DNA of 64,000 nucleotides, taken from Carnegiea gigantea (Eukaryota > Streptophyta > Magnoliopsida > Caryophyllales > Cactaceae). Below the pieces are notes generated by a model. The model had not been told where the DNA came from. It saw nothing but the letters and a program-made list of their open reading frames with translations, and searched no databases. Below, one piece after another: positions 1 through 12,685 of this stretch. Position numbers and translations under genes: made by a program. How positions within the stretch are numbered: the stretch's first letter is position 1; every line of letters starts with the position of its first letter. Where the stretch lies: contig JAKOGI010000362.1 in NCBI GenBank assembly GCA_029747015.1, positions 363,501 to 427,500 on the forward strand, in the 5' to 3' direction.

Positions 1-2228
1 TAGCCTTAGCCACCTTTAAACAAATGAAATTCCGCACGATGGAGAGAGGTAGGATATGTTAGATTTACCCTAGAAACAGGCTTGTGCCTCTTCCAAATGT
101 TGACTGTACTACTCTTTTGAACCCGACCAATCTTTCACTTATGTCATGTGATGAGGAGTTAGTTCATCCTGCTCTTCAACCTCTACCTCCACCACAACCA
201 TATTTAGGCACCTCTAGTCCTGTCGACCTTCCTCTTGCTAGGACTACACTGATATCCATGCCATTGTTGTATCCAAGAGGAACAAGTATCCTTATGGGCT
301 TATATCCAATCTAAGCATGTCGCCCTCTGTGACTTTGTTCAAGAGCAGCATGATGAATTCTATGGGATGATTGCTTCCTAAAACCAATATTTCTAAGACT
401 TTAGGAATTGTTTAGAAACTTGCTGTGATTGGCATATATCTCAACCCCACCCTCCTTCTCCCTCTCCTCTTCCTTTCTAGTTTTTCTTCCCCCTTCCCAA
501 TGATTATCATGTACTTACATTGAGGATAATGCTTTGTCTAAGCATGGGGAGTTGCATGTTTCTTTTGTGAATATATGTATGATGTGGATATGAGTATAGT
601 TTGCATTTTAGATCATGTATTTAGGGGTAATTTGAAGCATTCTCAGTTGAGCATTTAGTTTTTTTCCCTCTCTTTATATTTTAGGTTTCTTTTATTAGTT
701 TTTGTTTTATATTGGCATTTTTAATTTTTAATTACATTTTAGGCTTGGCATGCATAACTAAAAAAACAAAAAGAAGAAAAATTTAGATTAAAAAACAAAA
801 AAAACAAAAAAAAAAGAATTAAAATCCTCCAATGATGACTCTTTAGACTAAATAGCTTTCTTTGGCTTAATTTGACCTTTTAGTTATGTCCACTTGTGAA
901 TAAAATTTTGATAATGGGTTTTTGAAATTTGCTTCTTGATTTGACTATCAAGTTGAATGTGAATTGATTGCTTAAAAGAAACTTTGCATGACTATTTGGC
1001 ATGTGAGTTTTAATGAGCTAGTTGAGTTTTAGTAGTTATCTCGTGAGATTTTGAGCTTGGTTGGAATAGTTTATCGATAGTCACATATTCCTTTTCATGT
1101 GTGACTACTTCCTAGATTTCAAAATCTCTAGAGCTTGCTTTAAATCTTGTTCAAGATCACATTTAGCATGTGTATTTAGGCAATATGATTGAGGCACTCT
1201 TTGAATTTATGAGCTACATTGACCAAATAACTACCCTTATTATGCATTATTTATCCCTTGCTACCCTTTTGAGCCTTAACAATATTTATTGATGTGAACC
1301 ACTAATCTAGCCCTTGGCCAAATAAATGTCTACCTTGTTTAGCCAAGAGTAAAGAGTTCCATTTCTTAATTTGGGGTGGTTTCGGGGTGATAATATGAGA
1401 TGTAGTTTGTTTGGATCCATTTGGGTTGGTTATTGTGAGTTGGTTAAGAAGTGTTGGAAGGCACTTAAAGTTCTATGCCATAATCATTCTCTTAGATATA
1501 CAAAGAAATAAGAAGCAAAATTAAAAAAACAGAAAAAGAAAAAAACACAGAAAATATGAAATAAAAAGGATTCGACATAGATGTTGTTTGGAATAACTCA
1601 ACACTTTCTCTCATTTTGAACCAACTAAGGAGATTTGTTTATATCTTTTATATGTATTGGTTTAAATAGTTCATTTTGCGTATTTGGGAGGTGATGATCT
1701 TGCTTTTAGTCTTTAATTTTTAGCTCCACAAATCCCAAAAATTTGTTCCCTTCTAAACCTTTACCCAACAGCCCTCTTACAACCCTGTTGAAGTCCTCAT
1801 TATTGCCTTGTGTGTTTTGTATTCTAGTGATGGTGGATTTGAGAGTCTTGTCCAGCTTATGGTAGGTTTGATTATGTGAAATCATATTTGAGAGAATTGC
1901 ATTATATTTTCCAATACATGAGTGTTGAGTGCTTCATTACTAGAGTGAGGTTCTACTGATTCTTTTTGCTCAAACCATTCCATGTGTCAATATGGCTGTT
2001 AATTGAATTGAGCAATTGATTTAATGTTTGATGAAATAGTCTCTACTTGTATTTCGAAAGCTTCATTCTTCTATCTATTTTGTAATGTTTTTAATCACTT
2101 TTAGGCTAATTTTTGGGTTGATTTAGCTATTGATGATGCTACTAACATTTACTTGAGGAGGTTCTTTACTATAGTTTTGGTTTCATTAGTCACTAAGGGA
2201 CAAGCAACGACTGAAGCATGAGTGAGTT
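1..2228 (+). mobile_element. 3' internal remnant of an Athila-like LTR retrotransposon
   Basis: A short open stretch at 84-314 encodes a proline-rich peptide with no domain I recognise. It looks like the tail of a retroelement ORF. Around 500-550 follows the layout seen downstream of Athila-type ORFs: a 'ttgaggataatg' box, then 'taagcatggggag', then A-rich DNA (about 750-830) and a long AT-rich stretch without genes. An LTR-like sequence in the same orientation begins at 2229. I infer this is the 3' internal part of one element whose body lies left of the window. No RT or integrase sequence is visible, and assignment to Athila rather than another Ty3 lineage is tentative. Confidence 0.45.
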
Positions 2229-3480
2229 TGATGCGCAATGATACAGCATACTATTTCAGGTTCATTTTAGTGCATTTTTAGGGTATTCATGAGTTTTATG
2301 CTTAGTTTATAACCCAAAATCCATTTTACGCTTGGGTATAGTTTTTGCAGGTTTTGAGACTTTTTTTTATCAAGTATTGGCCCTCAAAATTCAAGTTTAT
2401 GACTCACCACGGATGCCTCCCAGTCACCATGCCTGTGGAAGAAAAAAAAGAATAATAGAATTCCGAGACAGAGGCCCCTAAGGACCGTCTGTGGGCAGGC
2501 TTATAACTTCTACACTTCTTCATTTTTGTTGGCTTGTGTGGCTGAGAATTCACAGTGGCTACTATATGAAGACATGCTCAGCTACTTGAACAAGAGACTA
2601 AACCCATTTACCTTAGAAATCTCTCTAACGTTTTGTAATTTTTATCACTTTTTGGATCAAAAAGAAGATTGCAAGGAAGATTACTTGCATTTGGAGTCTT
2701 TAAGATTAAAGAAGTTGTCAAGAAACTCCATTATTGCTAAGCTATTCTCTTCCCTTGTTCTTTAAACTCAGTAGATTAGTTTTATTTAATTGCTTTTCTT
2801 GACTGAACTATTTTGTTTATTTTAATCATCATGATTGAGTAGTTTCTTTAGTCTTGGGATTTGATAGCCAAACTATGAACTTGGATCCTTAATCTTCATC
2901 AATAAGATGCTTATTTTATTTGAAATGTTTCAAGCTATCTTGTGTTATGAATGTTGTGACTAGTTTTGGCCACATCAACCTACAAAATATCAAATAGTTG
3001 GATGAAGTATTAAATGGATAAATTTGCTATTGGATTGGAAAGTATAGAGTTAACATAGTTACTTTTTAGAAAACTTGCATGTTGAGAGGAAATTTAACTA
3101 CTTAGACTTTTAGTTTTAAACTAAATCAAGAACCCCTTTGAAAGAATGATAGTATATTTAGTCTAAATAATTCAATTTATTTTCAGAGAAAGGATTGAAT
3201 ATTGTATGTTTGTTAACCTTTGATTCATCCAAATTTAAGTAAGCATATACATTATTTGTCGAATCTAGTTTATAGTTGGTGAAACAAATCTCCAGGCATT
3301 TTTAATTAATAGAATCCTCAAGTTAGTAATTAGCAGTTCATCTAGTGATAGATTAATTTATTTAGAAAATTCTCAAATTGACTTATATTTGCTTAGCATT
3401 TTTAAAGGATAAACTCGATAGATTGCATTGGTTTCTATGGGAATGATATTTTAACTAAACTACAACACTCGTGCTCTATT
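2229..3480 (+). mobile_element. LTR-like copy 1 (plus orientation)
   Basis: The copy begins TGATGCGCAATG and ends near 'acaacactcgtgc', a plausible LTR tail. Its first kilobase is the diverged reverse complement of 3490-4521, which begins TGATAAGTGCC on the minus strand, a common plant Ty3 LTR start. Short open stretches in both copies (2526-2765 plus, 4031-4312 minus) share words such as AENS and LLYEDMLS. They are conserved because the LTRs are homologous, and there is no evidence that they are genes. The 3' boundary is approximate. Confidence 0.45.
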
Positions 3481-3489
3481 GGATTGGAT

Positions 3490-4521
3490 TTGGACGAATC
3501 AAAGGTTAATAAACATATAATATCCAATCCGTTCTTTCAAAATGAATTGAATTATTTAGACTAAATGTACTACCGTTCTTTCACAGAGGTTTTTGATTTA
3601 GTCTGAAATTAAAAGTCCAAGTTGTCAAATTTCTTCTGAACATGCAACTTTCTCTCAAAAATAACTATGTTAAGTCTATACTTTCTGATCCAATAGCAAA
3701 TTTCTCCTTTTAGTACTTCATCTAACTATTCGATATTTTGCAAGTCAATTTGGCTAAAACTACTCATAACATTCATAGCACAAGATGGATTGAAACATTC
3801 CAAATAGAATAAGCGCATTATCATTGATGAAGATTAAGGATACAAGTTCATATTTTGGCTATCAAATCCCAAGACTAAAGAAACTACTCATTCATGATGA
3901 TTAAACAAACAAAATAGTTCAATCGAGAAAAACAATCAAACAAAACTAATCTACTGAATTTAAAGAACAAGGGAAGAGAATATCTTAGCAACAATGAAGT
4001 TTGTTGACAGCTTCTTCAATCTTCAAGACTCTAAATGTAGGTAATCTTCTTTCCAGTCTTCTTTTTGCTCAGAAAAGTGATAAAAACTACAAACTTTTGA
4101 GAGATTTCTAAGGTAGATAGGTTCGCTCTTTTGTTCAAGCAGCTCAACATGTCTTCATATAGCAGGTGCCATGAATTCTCCGCCATACAAGCCAAGGAAA
4201 CAAAGAGATACAGCCGATACAGGCCTGCCACCGGCCGTGGCCACCACCACACATAGTGCATGGGGACATCTGTCTCAGAGTTCTGTTCTTCTTCTTTTTC
4301 CTGCATAGGCACGGTGACTGGGGGGATCCATGGTAAGTTATAAACTTGAATTTTGAGGGTTGATGCTTGATCAAAAAGGTCTCAAACCAGCAAAAGTCAT
4401 CAAAGTACTATATCCAAGCATAAAATGGAATTTTGGGTTATAAACTAAGCATAAAACTTATGAATCCCCTAAAAATGTACCAAAATGGCCCTAAAATGAT
4501 ATGCTCTTTTGGCACTTATCA
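3490..4521 (-). mobile_element. LTR-like copy 2 (minus orientation, truncated)
   Basis: This is the reverse complement of about 2229-3238. Matching landmarks include the 'gggttataaactaagcataaaac' region (reverse of about 2295-2320) and the 'aatcccaagactaaagaaactactc' region (reverse of about 2840-2870). It begins TGATAAGTGCC at 4521 on the minus strand. It lacks the LTR tail present in copy 1 (3239-3480), so it is either truncated or was joined to copy 1 by rearrangement. Confidence 0.45.
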
Positions 4522-6953
4522 CTCATTGGATCATGCATCTGGAGTATTGGGGTTTACATCCCCAAACAACTTAACTTTAATCAACTAAGGGACTGACTAT
4601 TTAGATGGTTGGCCCACACAGCCTTCAGAGCGACTTTTAGTCAACGTACATTACATGAACTATAATAATTAACTTACGTATGCTTAAGAACTTATGACTA
4701 AATGAATTTACATTATGCAACTTGTGGATCTATGTGTATATACATATAACACTTTCTCCTAATGCAAAAGGAAGGTTCCGACTTGATGTAAGCGAACTGA
4801 CTTCTACCTATCTTTTCAGGAACCTAGGAAAAAAGAAGAACAGAGAAAGGATGAGCTACCGCATGCTCAATGAGTTATTCTCCACCCTAAGAAAACAAAG
4901 CAGTTGCACATAATACTATCAGAAGCAATCACACACGATTTGATATTTAATATCACATAATAAACATATAAGGTCTCCCATATTTATCAATACCTCAATA
5001 ACCTTTAGGATTCAAGTGATATCCCTTCCCTTCTTGTATTCCATGCATAAGAGTTCTCAACTTGACTAACTTGTAACTCTTGAAACTTAGTAGTGATAAC
5101 CACTTGTTACACTTGCCTGACATCACATAATAGGCATCCAGAACTCAATATCTAACTCACTCATGCAAAAATTTAGGCATTGAGAACAGTTGGGTGCTCA
5201 GTTCACACATAAGCCCTTAACATTAAAGAGTTCAGTTCGTATCACCCGTTAAAGATCTTTTTGTAAGAAAATAGAATTAACACATAAAGACTAGAACCTT
5301 TGCTTAGACCACATTAAGCATTTATGAGAGAACTGATCCCTTTATTGGAAGGACATTTACAATTTCCACAAAAGCCTTTTTAGAGGATACATGAACATTT
5401 CCAAACAATTGCGCTAGCATAATCCTCAAACGATGAGTTATCAACTTATGATGAGTAAGAAAGCATTTTATGGGCATCATCTTATTTCTTACTCAATGAG
5501 TGTTTATCCTCGTCAGGATCTTCTAAGGTTTGCACCTATAGGTCTATTCCCTAGGCATCAGGATTCTTGCATACCAGGTCTGCTTCCTAAACTTTAAACA
5601 TGTTAGATGCAACTCACTTAAACATGTTCTATATTAAATTTCCCATTGAATCACGACAATGCTATTTTCATTCTCAAGAAGGTCAAAAAGCCCTAATATT
5701 GTAAATCGACTTTTGGAAAGCATATAACCATTCATTTTAACAAAGCATGCTTATAAATGAGTTAATAGCCAAGTACGCATTCACATTTCAAAGAAAGCAA
5801 TATTAAAACTCGTTTTAAAAGCTACTGGTTTGTAACTTACTCATGATTGTTTTTACTTAAAAGTACTCTTGTCAAATGAATGGTCTAATAGTCATTACTG
5901 GCCATAAAACTTAGGGAACTTGTCATATCAAAACAAGTCTCATACACAATTGTCAAAAGCACATTGCAAACATATTTATTCATAATCCACATTGTTTCCA
6001 ACCCGATAGCCCTTTTAAACAATTTCTATAAACAATTAAGGGATTATTAAACATCCAAGTTATTTGTTTAAGTAATCTAGGCATTGGTTGGATCATTGTA
6101 ACAACAAGTGATCCTTAAACTAATCACTTAAGGAATCCAATCATTTGGAAACCTCAATTTAAAACAGTTAGGCATGGTTAAAGCTAATTAAGCAAGACTC
6201 AACTGCAATGACTCCTAGTTCAGAAATCATTCAGTATGAGACCATTAAATGCACAGGCAACCTGGTACAACTAAGACTGCAGTAGCTTGGCATAGAACTC
6301 ATCTACATACACATATAACACACACACACACACACATGAATCAAGGGCTAACAAAACCAAAACTCAATTCACCAACATGCTACAACAGATTCTAATAATT
6401 ATCAAGTAATAACACAGCATCAAAGCACGGTATTACACTTTGTAAATTCACGAGTTTTTCACCCAACCCGAACTCCCTCCTCACAGCATCATCCGCAACA
6501 ATCCTCAAAATTATCTCAATTTCAATCCCAAATTATTCCAATTAACTCAAACTCTCTGCTAATTACTATTGTTCTCACACACTCAAATCTCATCGTCAAC
6601 ATGCATTTAATTTATTGAATGAAATGGTTAAACTTTGCGAAATTATTAGTAGATTAGCAAATCAAGAATCATCCACCTTGATTGCAAGCTAAGGGACCAG
6701 ATTTTGGGTTGGATTGAGGGGTTTGCTGGGCTGGGATGAGTATTTTTCCCTTGCTTCTGTGTTTCTTCCATTCCCATCACATACAACCACCTCAACCAGC
6801 TCTACTCTACACGGCTCCCCTTCTTTTTTTTTTTTTTTAATCGCTGGTGCTACAGCTGCTCTTCTTGTCTCTTAGTCCTACCCCGTCGTCAGTATCGTGC
6901 CCAACCGCCAACGCTGGTGGTCTCGGTGGTGGCACACAGGGTATCAAAACCCT

Positions 6954-6989
<36 letters not shown>

Positions 6990-7387
6990 GGTCTAGCGTG
7001 GAAGAAGGACAAAGGGCAGATGCCCCTTCTCCCTTGAAGAGCACGGGGGTCTCAACGACCCCCTATTCTCTTTTTGCTTTTTTTCTGTTTTGGTTGCCCA
7101 TTGAACTATAATGAATTTGGGTCTAAATAACCTACCCCGACTACAATATGCTAATCCAACTTGCCAATTTCTCGTAATTATGCCACGGCCTAATTTTTCA
7201 ACGACTCCACTAATTTCACGTAATCGCGTAATAAATTAGGAAAATTTATAAAATTACTTCACAGAGATCATTACGCTCAATTACCATGCAAATAAAAATA
7301 GTCCAACATAGCTAATTAAATAAACATGATTAATGAAAATATTAATCTAAATAGTTAGCCCAAAATTAATAATTCTCGGCTATTACA
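4522..7387 (-). mobile_element. Chromovirus (Tekay/Del-like) LTR, solo or truncated, minus strand
   Basis: The high end reads 'ggctattaca', the reverse of a TGTAAT LTR start, parallel to the 'gccgttaca' ends of element C at 29816 and 38998. Around 4853-4880 is an 'atgagct...gctcaa' block also found at about 36144 in C's LTR and 59562 in LTR G, at a similar distance from the low end. No internal domains adjoin it, so it looks solo or 3'-truncated. The low boundary is only set by the end of the neighbouring LTR copy. Confidence 0.45.
6959..6986. repeat. (CT)n microsatellite
   Basis: About 14 perfect CT units inside the LTR, next to GC-richer DNA. Pyrimidine tracts like this are common in plant LTR leaders and 5' UTRs. 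Confidence 0.9.
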
Positions 7388-8035
7388 AATATATGTAGTT
7401 ACTAAATAAATGCAGCATGCATATTGTAACATATAGCTATCTAGTTACTAAGAAAATGACGCATGCCTATTGAGATATATAATTACTAAATAAACCAGCC
7501 CCTTTAGTAAAGTTCTTTCCTTCTTTTGTCTGATCATTGAAATTATGCTTCAATATCAAACGTGTTAGGTTATACTGGCGTACCTATGCCATGCGTTAAC
7601 AACATTATAGATCTAGCTGTTAAACATTTCAAGTTTTATGATTTGAAAACATGATAGCATTGCAGCGAACCAAATCAAAAACAAACTAATGGCCCTACAT
7701 TGCTAACTACATTATTTTTGGTTGTAACTTTGCTAGTAAACCTATAGTAAGTTCATATTTCAACATTAGCATAAGAGCCCATTGAAAACAAAGTCATCTA
7801 TTTATTTTCTATAATTGCAAGGAAAATTTTTTTTTTAAAGAAAGCAAATTTATATAGAAGTACAAATTCAAGATCACTCCATCTTGTCAATTACAAAGGA
7901 AAGCTAACGCATGAACAATCAAAATTAAAATATCAAATATAAATATTTATGATTGGTCTTGCCAAATGTGATGAAACATATTTTATTGGCCACCTAACTC
8001 ATTAATATTTCTCTAGTCACAGCCATTATTCTTAC
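7388..8035. repeat. Dispersed host block, copy 1
   Basis: This block is homologous to 39156-39846. Shared landmarks are the paired 'agttactaaataaa' motifs, 'cccctttagtaaagttctt', and 'ccaaatgtgatgaaacatat' near the end. It starts exactly where the LTR at 4522-7387 ends. Copy 2 has no LTR at that point and so resembles an empty insertion site. No coding sequence is visible. Confidence 0.65.
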
Positions 8036-8394
8036 ACTTTTAGTAAGAAGTGTGTCCTCTCATATATTGTAAATCATAAAATATGGCAGTTGATGCTTCC
8101 AACCGTGTTTAACACGATAAGCTATTTAAGTAACTAATAAATCCTTTGGGTAAGAAATAGTGTAGTGGAATTGGGAAAAAAATACAAAACAAATGCTTAA
8201 TTTTACACCAGATGTCTTTGAACCTTGCAAATCAGATGCTTAATTCTAGACCTGATGCCTCTGAACCCTACTATGGTCAAAACTGATTTTGATATTGATT
8301 CCGAAATAAATCTAATGGCACCTAGATCTAATATTTGGTCCAGAAATTTTAAATTTGTAGCAAGACCAATAACCGATATCTACTTATTTAAAAT
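8036..8394. other. AT-rich intergenic DNA
   Basis: I see no gene, repeat or structured element here. Confidence 0.6.
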
Positions 8395-8640
8395 TTTTTT
8401 TTTTGGGTAAGTCGGTCCAACCCACTGGCCCCTATCGCAGGGGTACCCAGCAGGCCTTGAACGGATCAGGAATAAAGGGATGTCAAAGTCCAGACCAAGG
8501 CCCGGGACCACCATCCGCCTGTACACGACTCGCAAGGCACAAAGCCAAAGTTGTGCCCCCCAGACTCAAACCCGCGTGAGGGGGCAGAAAGTGTTGTGTG
8601 TGGGCAACCTGCCACACACAGCGTCAACACTTTTTTTTTT
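8395..8640 (-). mobile_element. SINE candidate
   Basis: A GC-richer 240 bp island in AT-rich DNA. Read on the minus strand it contains 'gggtttgagtctggggg', close to a pol III box B, about 60 bp from the 5' side, and it ends in an A-run (the T-run at 8396-8405). A T-run also lies at the other end (8631-8641), so target duplications cannot be set. It matches no SINE family I can name. Confidence 0.35.
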
Positions 8641-10332
8641 TAAATAACTCTAAGTGAAATATAAATAAATTGCAAACTCAAAATCTAACCTTTTTGATAA
8701 CAATTTGGGTGTTGCACAATTCCTTCAAATCTTCTTTCTCAATCCTTATTCTGTCCCTTGCCTTGTTTGTTTTTCCCCGTATTTATCTCCCTCTCTTTCA
8801 TTTAGAGATCTAATAGCCTTTTCTGAGTCCATTCCGCATCTATATCCCAATTTGACCGAGTTTCATAGAACTGGTTCCAATTGCATATGACACTAATGTT
8901 GATTTTAATAAAAATCATCATATCCCTAAAATTGCTAACCCAAGAGGATTGCACAAACAGTAGGTAGTTGTTAACTATCTTTTAATTATTAGCTATTACC
9001 AGTTAACTTATTTATTTGAAGAAAATATGTTTCATCAAACTAGTTTTTGATTAGATAGTTTATACGAAATGATGAAAAGTGACATCCTCACCATTGTTAT
9101 TTTCACTATACTTAAACTGCTATATAATAAATAAAAACTCATGCATTCATTTTTTCTTTTTAATCAGAGAAAAACTCATGCATTCTACTTATAGGAGAAG
9201 TAGAGCAATGCAAATATTTAGCAAATTTTAAATATTGCAATTGATTTGAGTATCTTGTTTTTTTAGAGTTTACACAATAAAACGATGGTTATATCATAGC
9301 AGAGAAAAATCTTGAATATGCCTGCACAGATCTTTTTCAATAGTATTCCATTATTCTCGCACAGTTAGGGAGAAAAGAAAACACCAAGTTTATTTGGTTT
9401 GAGTGGTTAGGAACTTGGAAGGACTATTTTGAAGATTGCCCCCCTAATTTTTTTCATTGATAATATCATTAATAGGTTCAAGTAAACTTCAATTTTCTAA
9501 ATCAACAATTCAAGTGGAAATTCGCAAATTATATAAATTTCTAGATGGTTGTCACAAGAATTTAAATTTATATTAAATGGCACAAATATAGTACAACAAC
9601 AACTCTGAGTGTGAATTCCGCTTTCATGAAGCTTAAATAGATTTATACGTAGGTAGTCTTACCCCTTGAATCACTCGTACAAGTAGAGATATTGATTTCA
9701 ATATACCCAGAAAATAATTTTCATTAGGGGCATGGAAGAGGGCCAATTGCCCAAATCCACAAAATATTTTTCAGAAAAACCTTTTATTGAGATGAAAACT
9801 TTTGATACATATTAGAAAATAGAAATGATATATAAAAAAATGGAGCATAATTTTGTTAAAAAATACAAAATATGAAAAATTAAGTGCGGCAAACCCGAAC
9901 AAATAACAGCAGCAACAATGACAATAATAATAAGATAAATAAATAAATAGAACAATATCATCACAACTTTTATATGAATGTAGAAGTGAGATGCTCATTG
10001 CTGTAAAATGATAATCACCTCGATTACGATAATTAGGTCAATCCTAGATATACATTGCATCGAAAGGACATTACTAGATATTATTTGTGTTTATTTATTT
10101 TTGCAATTAGAATTTTATTTTTTGGGCACCGGTTAACTTCACTTGTAAAGTTATTGAAAATTGTTACCAGAGATATGGATTTGAACCATGCCTGCATATC
10201 TTATTCCCAGTAAATTTGTATTGAATTGTGCATTAGACAAACCCACCCCTCTTAACTGCACCCCATTTTGTCCCTAGTAAATCGATTATATATCTTTTAC
10301 AATTCCAAATTCAAATCCAATTGCCTCAAAAT
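8641..10332. other. AT-rich intergenic DNA with a diverged repeat
   Basis: No gene is recognised; the open stretches at 8705-8890 and 9771-9998 look like chance. About 9420-10010 resembles 16680-16950: both have 'aatttaaattt(a/g)tat(t)aaa' followed by a 'gctgtaaaatgataa' box. The two lie on either side of element A and may be an older dispersed repeat. Confidence 0.4.
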
Positions 10333-10415
10333 CCCACCACCAGGCGAGGTGTGGGGGGTCTGATATGCAGCCTTACCCCTGAATTATAAAAGTATAAAGA
10401 AACTGGTTCCAATTG
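10333..10415 (-). mobile_element. Au-type SINE fragment (3' half)
   Basis: The plus strand carries 'atgcagccttacccct' followed about 25 bp later by 'gaaactggttccaattgacc', preceded by 'aggcgaggtgtgggg'. In reverse complement this is the 'ggaaac(c)ag...ggggtaaggctgcatat...cagaccccccacacc' arrangement of the 3' half of plant Au-type SINEs. The tRNA-derived head with boxes A and B is not recognisable, so this is a decayed fragment. Confidence 0.6.
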
Positions 10416-11394
10416 ACCTTATATTTACAAACTATAGGCTACCCACTAGTCCACATCAATGGGGTAGGAGAAGTTTAGAAAGACATTTGCTTTAATTCGT
10501 ACAATACAAGCTGAAAAAAGAGTCCGAACTTGCCTTTTTTAGCGATATAGATTTTGAACACAAATGTAGCTATTGTTTATGAAATTCAGATAATTATTTA
10601 AGAAATTTAGATCAGTTGCACGGAATAAATGTCGCTAGATTTTGACATATTATATAGGCGCTTTGCTTTTGATTTATGCTACTGTATACATTACTCTTTG
10701 TTTTACCACCCAATTATCCTGATAATGGAATTAACAGGCAATAGCGGAGGGATTCTACTTCAAACTAGACAAAATAATCATATATAGATCACTTGTAGCA
10801 AACTCGGTGGCTTTCGCATTATTTAATAAATTAACCCAATTGATAAATGAGATGGAATTGGGAAAAATGAAAAGAACCGAATGGGGGAGTCATCAATAAT
10901 TATTGGGTTGGAAAAGGTAAAAAGAACTACCCCAAAATCTGAACCATTTGCCACACTCCCCATTTGGGCAATCGTGTTTCCTCTATTAGCCAGTATTAGT
11001 TGAGATAATTGTTTGAAGAAAATGCGTTTATTTAAACTAGTTATTGATTAGCTAATTAATGGAAAAATGATTGAAATGACATGTATTTTTTTTTTTTTCT
11101 TATTGTTTTATCCGGCATTCGTCATTGTTGCTATCATTGTCCTCTTAATTTCAATTTTTTAGGATGCAAAGATTGCGGTCATAGCCATAACTTCTTAGCA
11201 ACAATTATATAATATCTCAATGAAAAAAAGCATTCATTTCTAAGAATAAAAGTGCCATAGCTACATAAAAATTTTTGCAATTCCAAATATTCCATTAACT
11301 GGAATGTTTGAAGAGTGACCATAATAAGTTATGGCTACACTGCCACACATGAAGATTTTTAATAGTTTCCCTCATTCCTCTCCATCCTTTCTCG
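10416..11394. other. AT-rich intergenic DNA flanking element A
   Basis: No gene or named element is recognised. It ends where similarity to the LTR of element A begins. Confidence 0.5.
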
Positions 11395-12576
11395 TTGTCG
11401 TATTTTACATGCATATATTACCTAATTTTAGCTAGTATAATAATATAATATGTTGGATTTTTACTTGTTTTATTTGCTTTTGTAGGTAATAAACTTCAAT
11501 CGAGCAAATGTCGTGAAAAAGAGCGAAGACAGATAAGAAAAGCAAAAGATGGCAAGAAACGACGACGGGGTGGTTGTGCCACCGTGCCAGAAAATTGGCA
11601 CGGTGTGGCCGTGCCACCCTAGCATGGGGTGGCCATGCCCTGCTACCCCTCCCTGCTCGCTCGCTCGCCCGATTTTCTATTTAAACCCCTTCAGGCGTTT
11701 TTGTTCGGGATCTCCCCAGGCTTTCCTTCTGCGACTTTTTAGGAGTTCCTAGCTTAGGTTTAGACAATAAAAACCCCATTTAAGGGGATTAAATTAAGTT
11801 AGTTTTGTATATAATTTGTAGAAGACGGATCGATTTCAGGATTGAATGTTAAGTTCTTTTCTCTCTCTCTCTCTTTAATTTCATGCTTTTGAGTTTGTTG
11901 CTAGTTCGATAGATTATTGTTTTGCTTTAGTTTCAGTGTTTGTTTATGAATTAAAGCTCTGATCTTTAGTTGTGATTTGTTCTTGAGATGGCTGATTGAT
12001 TCTTGTTTAGGCCTTGACCTAAATGCTAGAATTTAGAGATTTCCCTCGCCCACCAAATGTTTGATAAAATGTTTGAAAGAGCTTTCATCCGTGTTTTGGA
12101 GTAACCAACTTATGCTGAAAGTGAGGTCAATTGTCTAGTGTGGGTGGAGAGAATGGCTAGTATTTAGACATGAGAACAGTCCTATTCTAGTTAGATCCAG
12201 GGTTGCTACTTTTGTAGTTTAATTGGGCTAACCCCATGAAAATAGGTGGTTAGAACAATTAAACTAGCATTCGACCCTTGAGAGAGGGCTTAGGTGAGCT
12301 CTGATGGTGCAATCGATCATCCCTAAATCTTAGCATAGCTTGGAAAAGTCAGGGTTTGACTTGATTAATTGGTTTATCTTAGGTTTAAATATAATCAAAG
12401 TCTTTTGTTTGTTTTAGTAGTTTAGTTCTATTATCTATCCTTTCTGTTTTGCCTAACTTGAGATGCTTTAGTTAGTTCTGATACTTGGAAATCCAACTCC
12501 CTGTGGACAACAGCTCGAGTACTCAATGATGCACTTTGCGCTTGGGGTTTATAAATTTAAAAATTTTTCCCTAACA
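11395..12576 (+). repeat. Element A 5' LTR
   Basis: Direct repeat of 15318-16499, ending 'ttccctaaca'. A TATTTAAA box at about 11678 lies just after a CGTGCC-rich palindromic stretch (11571-11640) and is the likely core promoter. The 3' LTR has 'tgtttaaac' at the matching place. Confidence 0.8.
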
Positions 12577-12582
12577 AGTTTT

Positions 12583-12600
12583 TGGCGACGTTGCCGTGGA
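12583..12600 (+). promoter_or_regulatory. Primer-binding site, tRNA-Asp type
   Basis: TGGCGACGTTGCCGTGGA, 6 bp after the LTR, has two mismatches to the complement of the 3' end of plant tRNA-Asp(GTC), TGGCGCCGTTGCCGGGGA. Confidence 0.85.
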
Positions 12601-12685
12601 ATTGGCATTTTCCAATATTGGAGCTTACTTGAGTATTCGAGACTTGGCTGCTTTTTGAAAAATAAAATTATTTTTGAAAAAAAAA

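Larger units (their letters stand above)
2229..4521. repeat. Large imperfect inverted repeat, about 1.0 kb arms and 250 bp spacer
   Basis: Arms are about 2229-3238 and 3490-4521 with spacer 3239-3489. The arms are clearly alignable by eye but diverged, with many substitutions and small indels. A transcript crossing the region could fold into a long hairpin. Confidence 0.6.
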
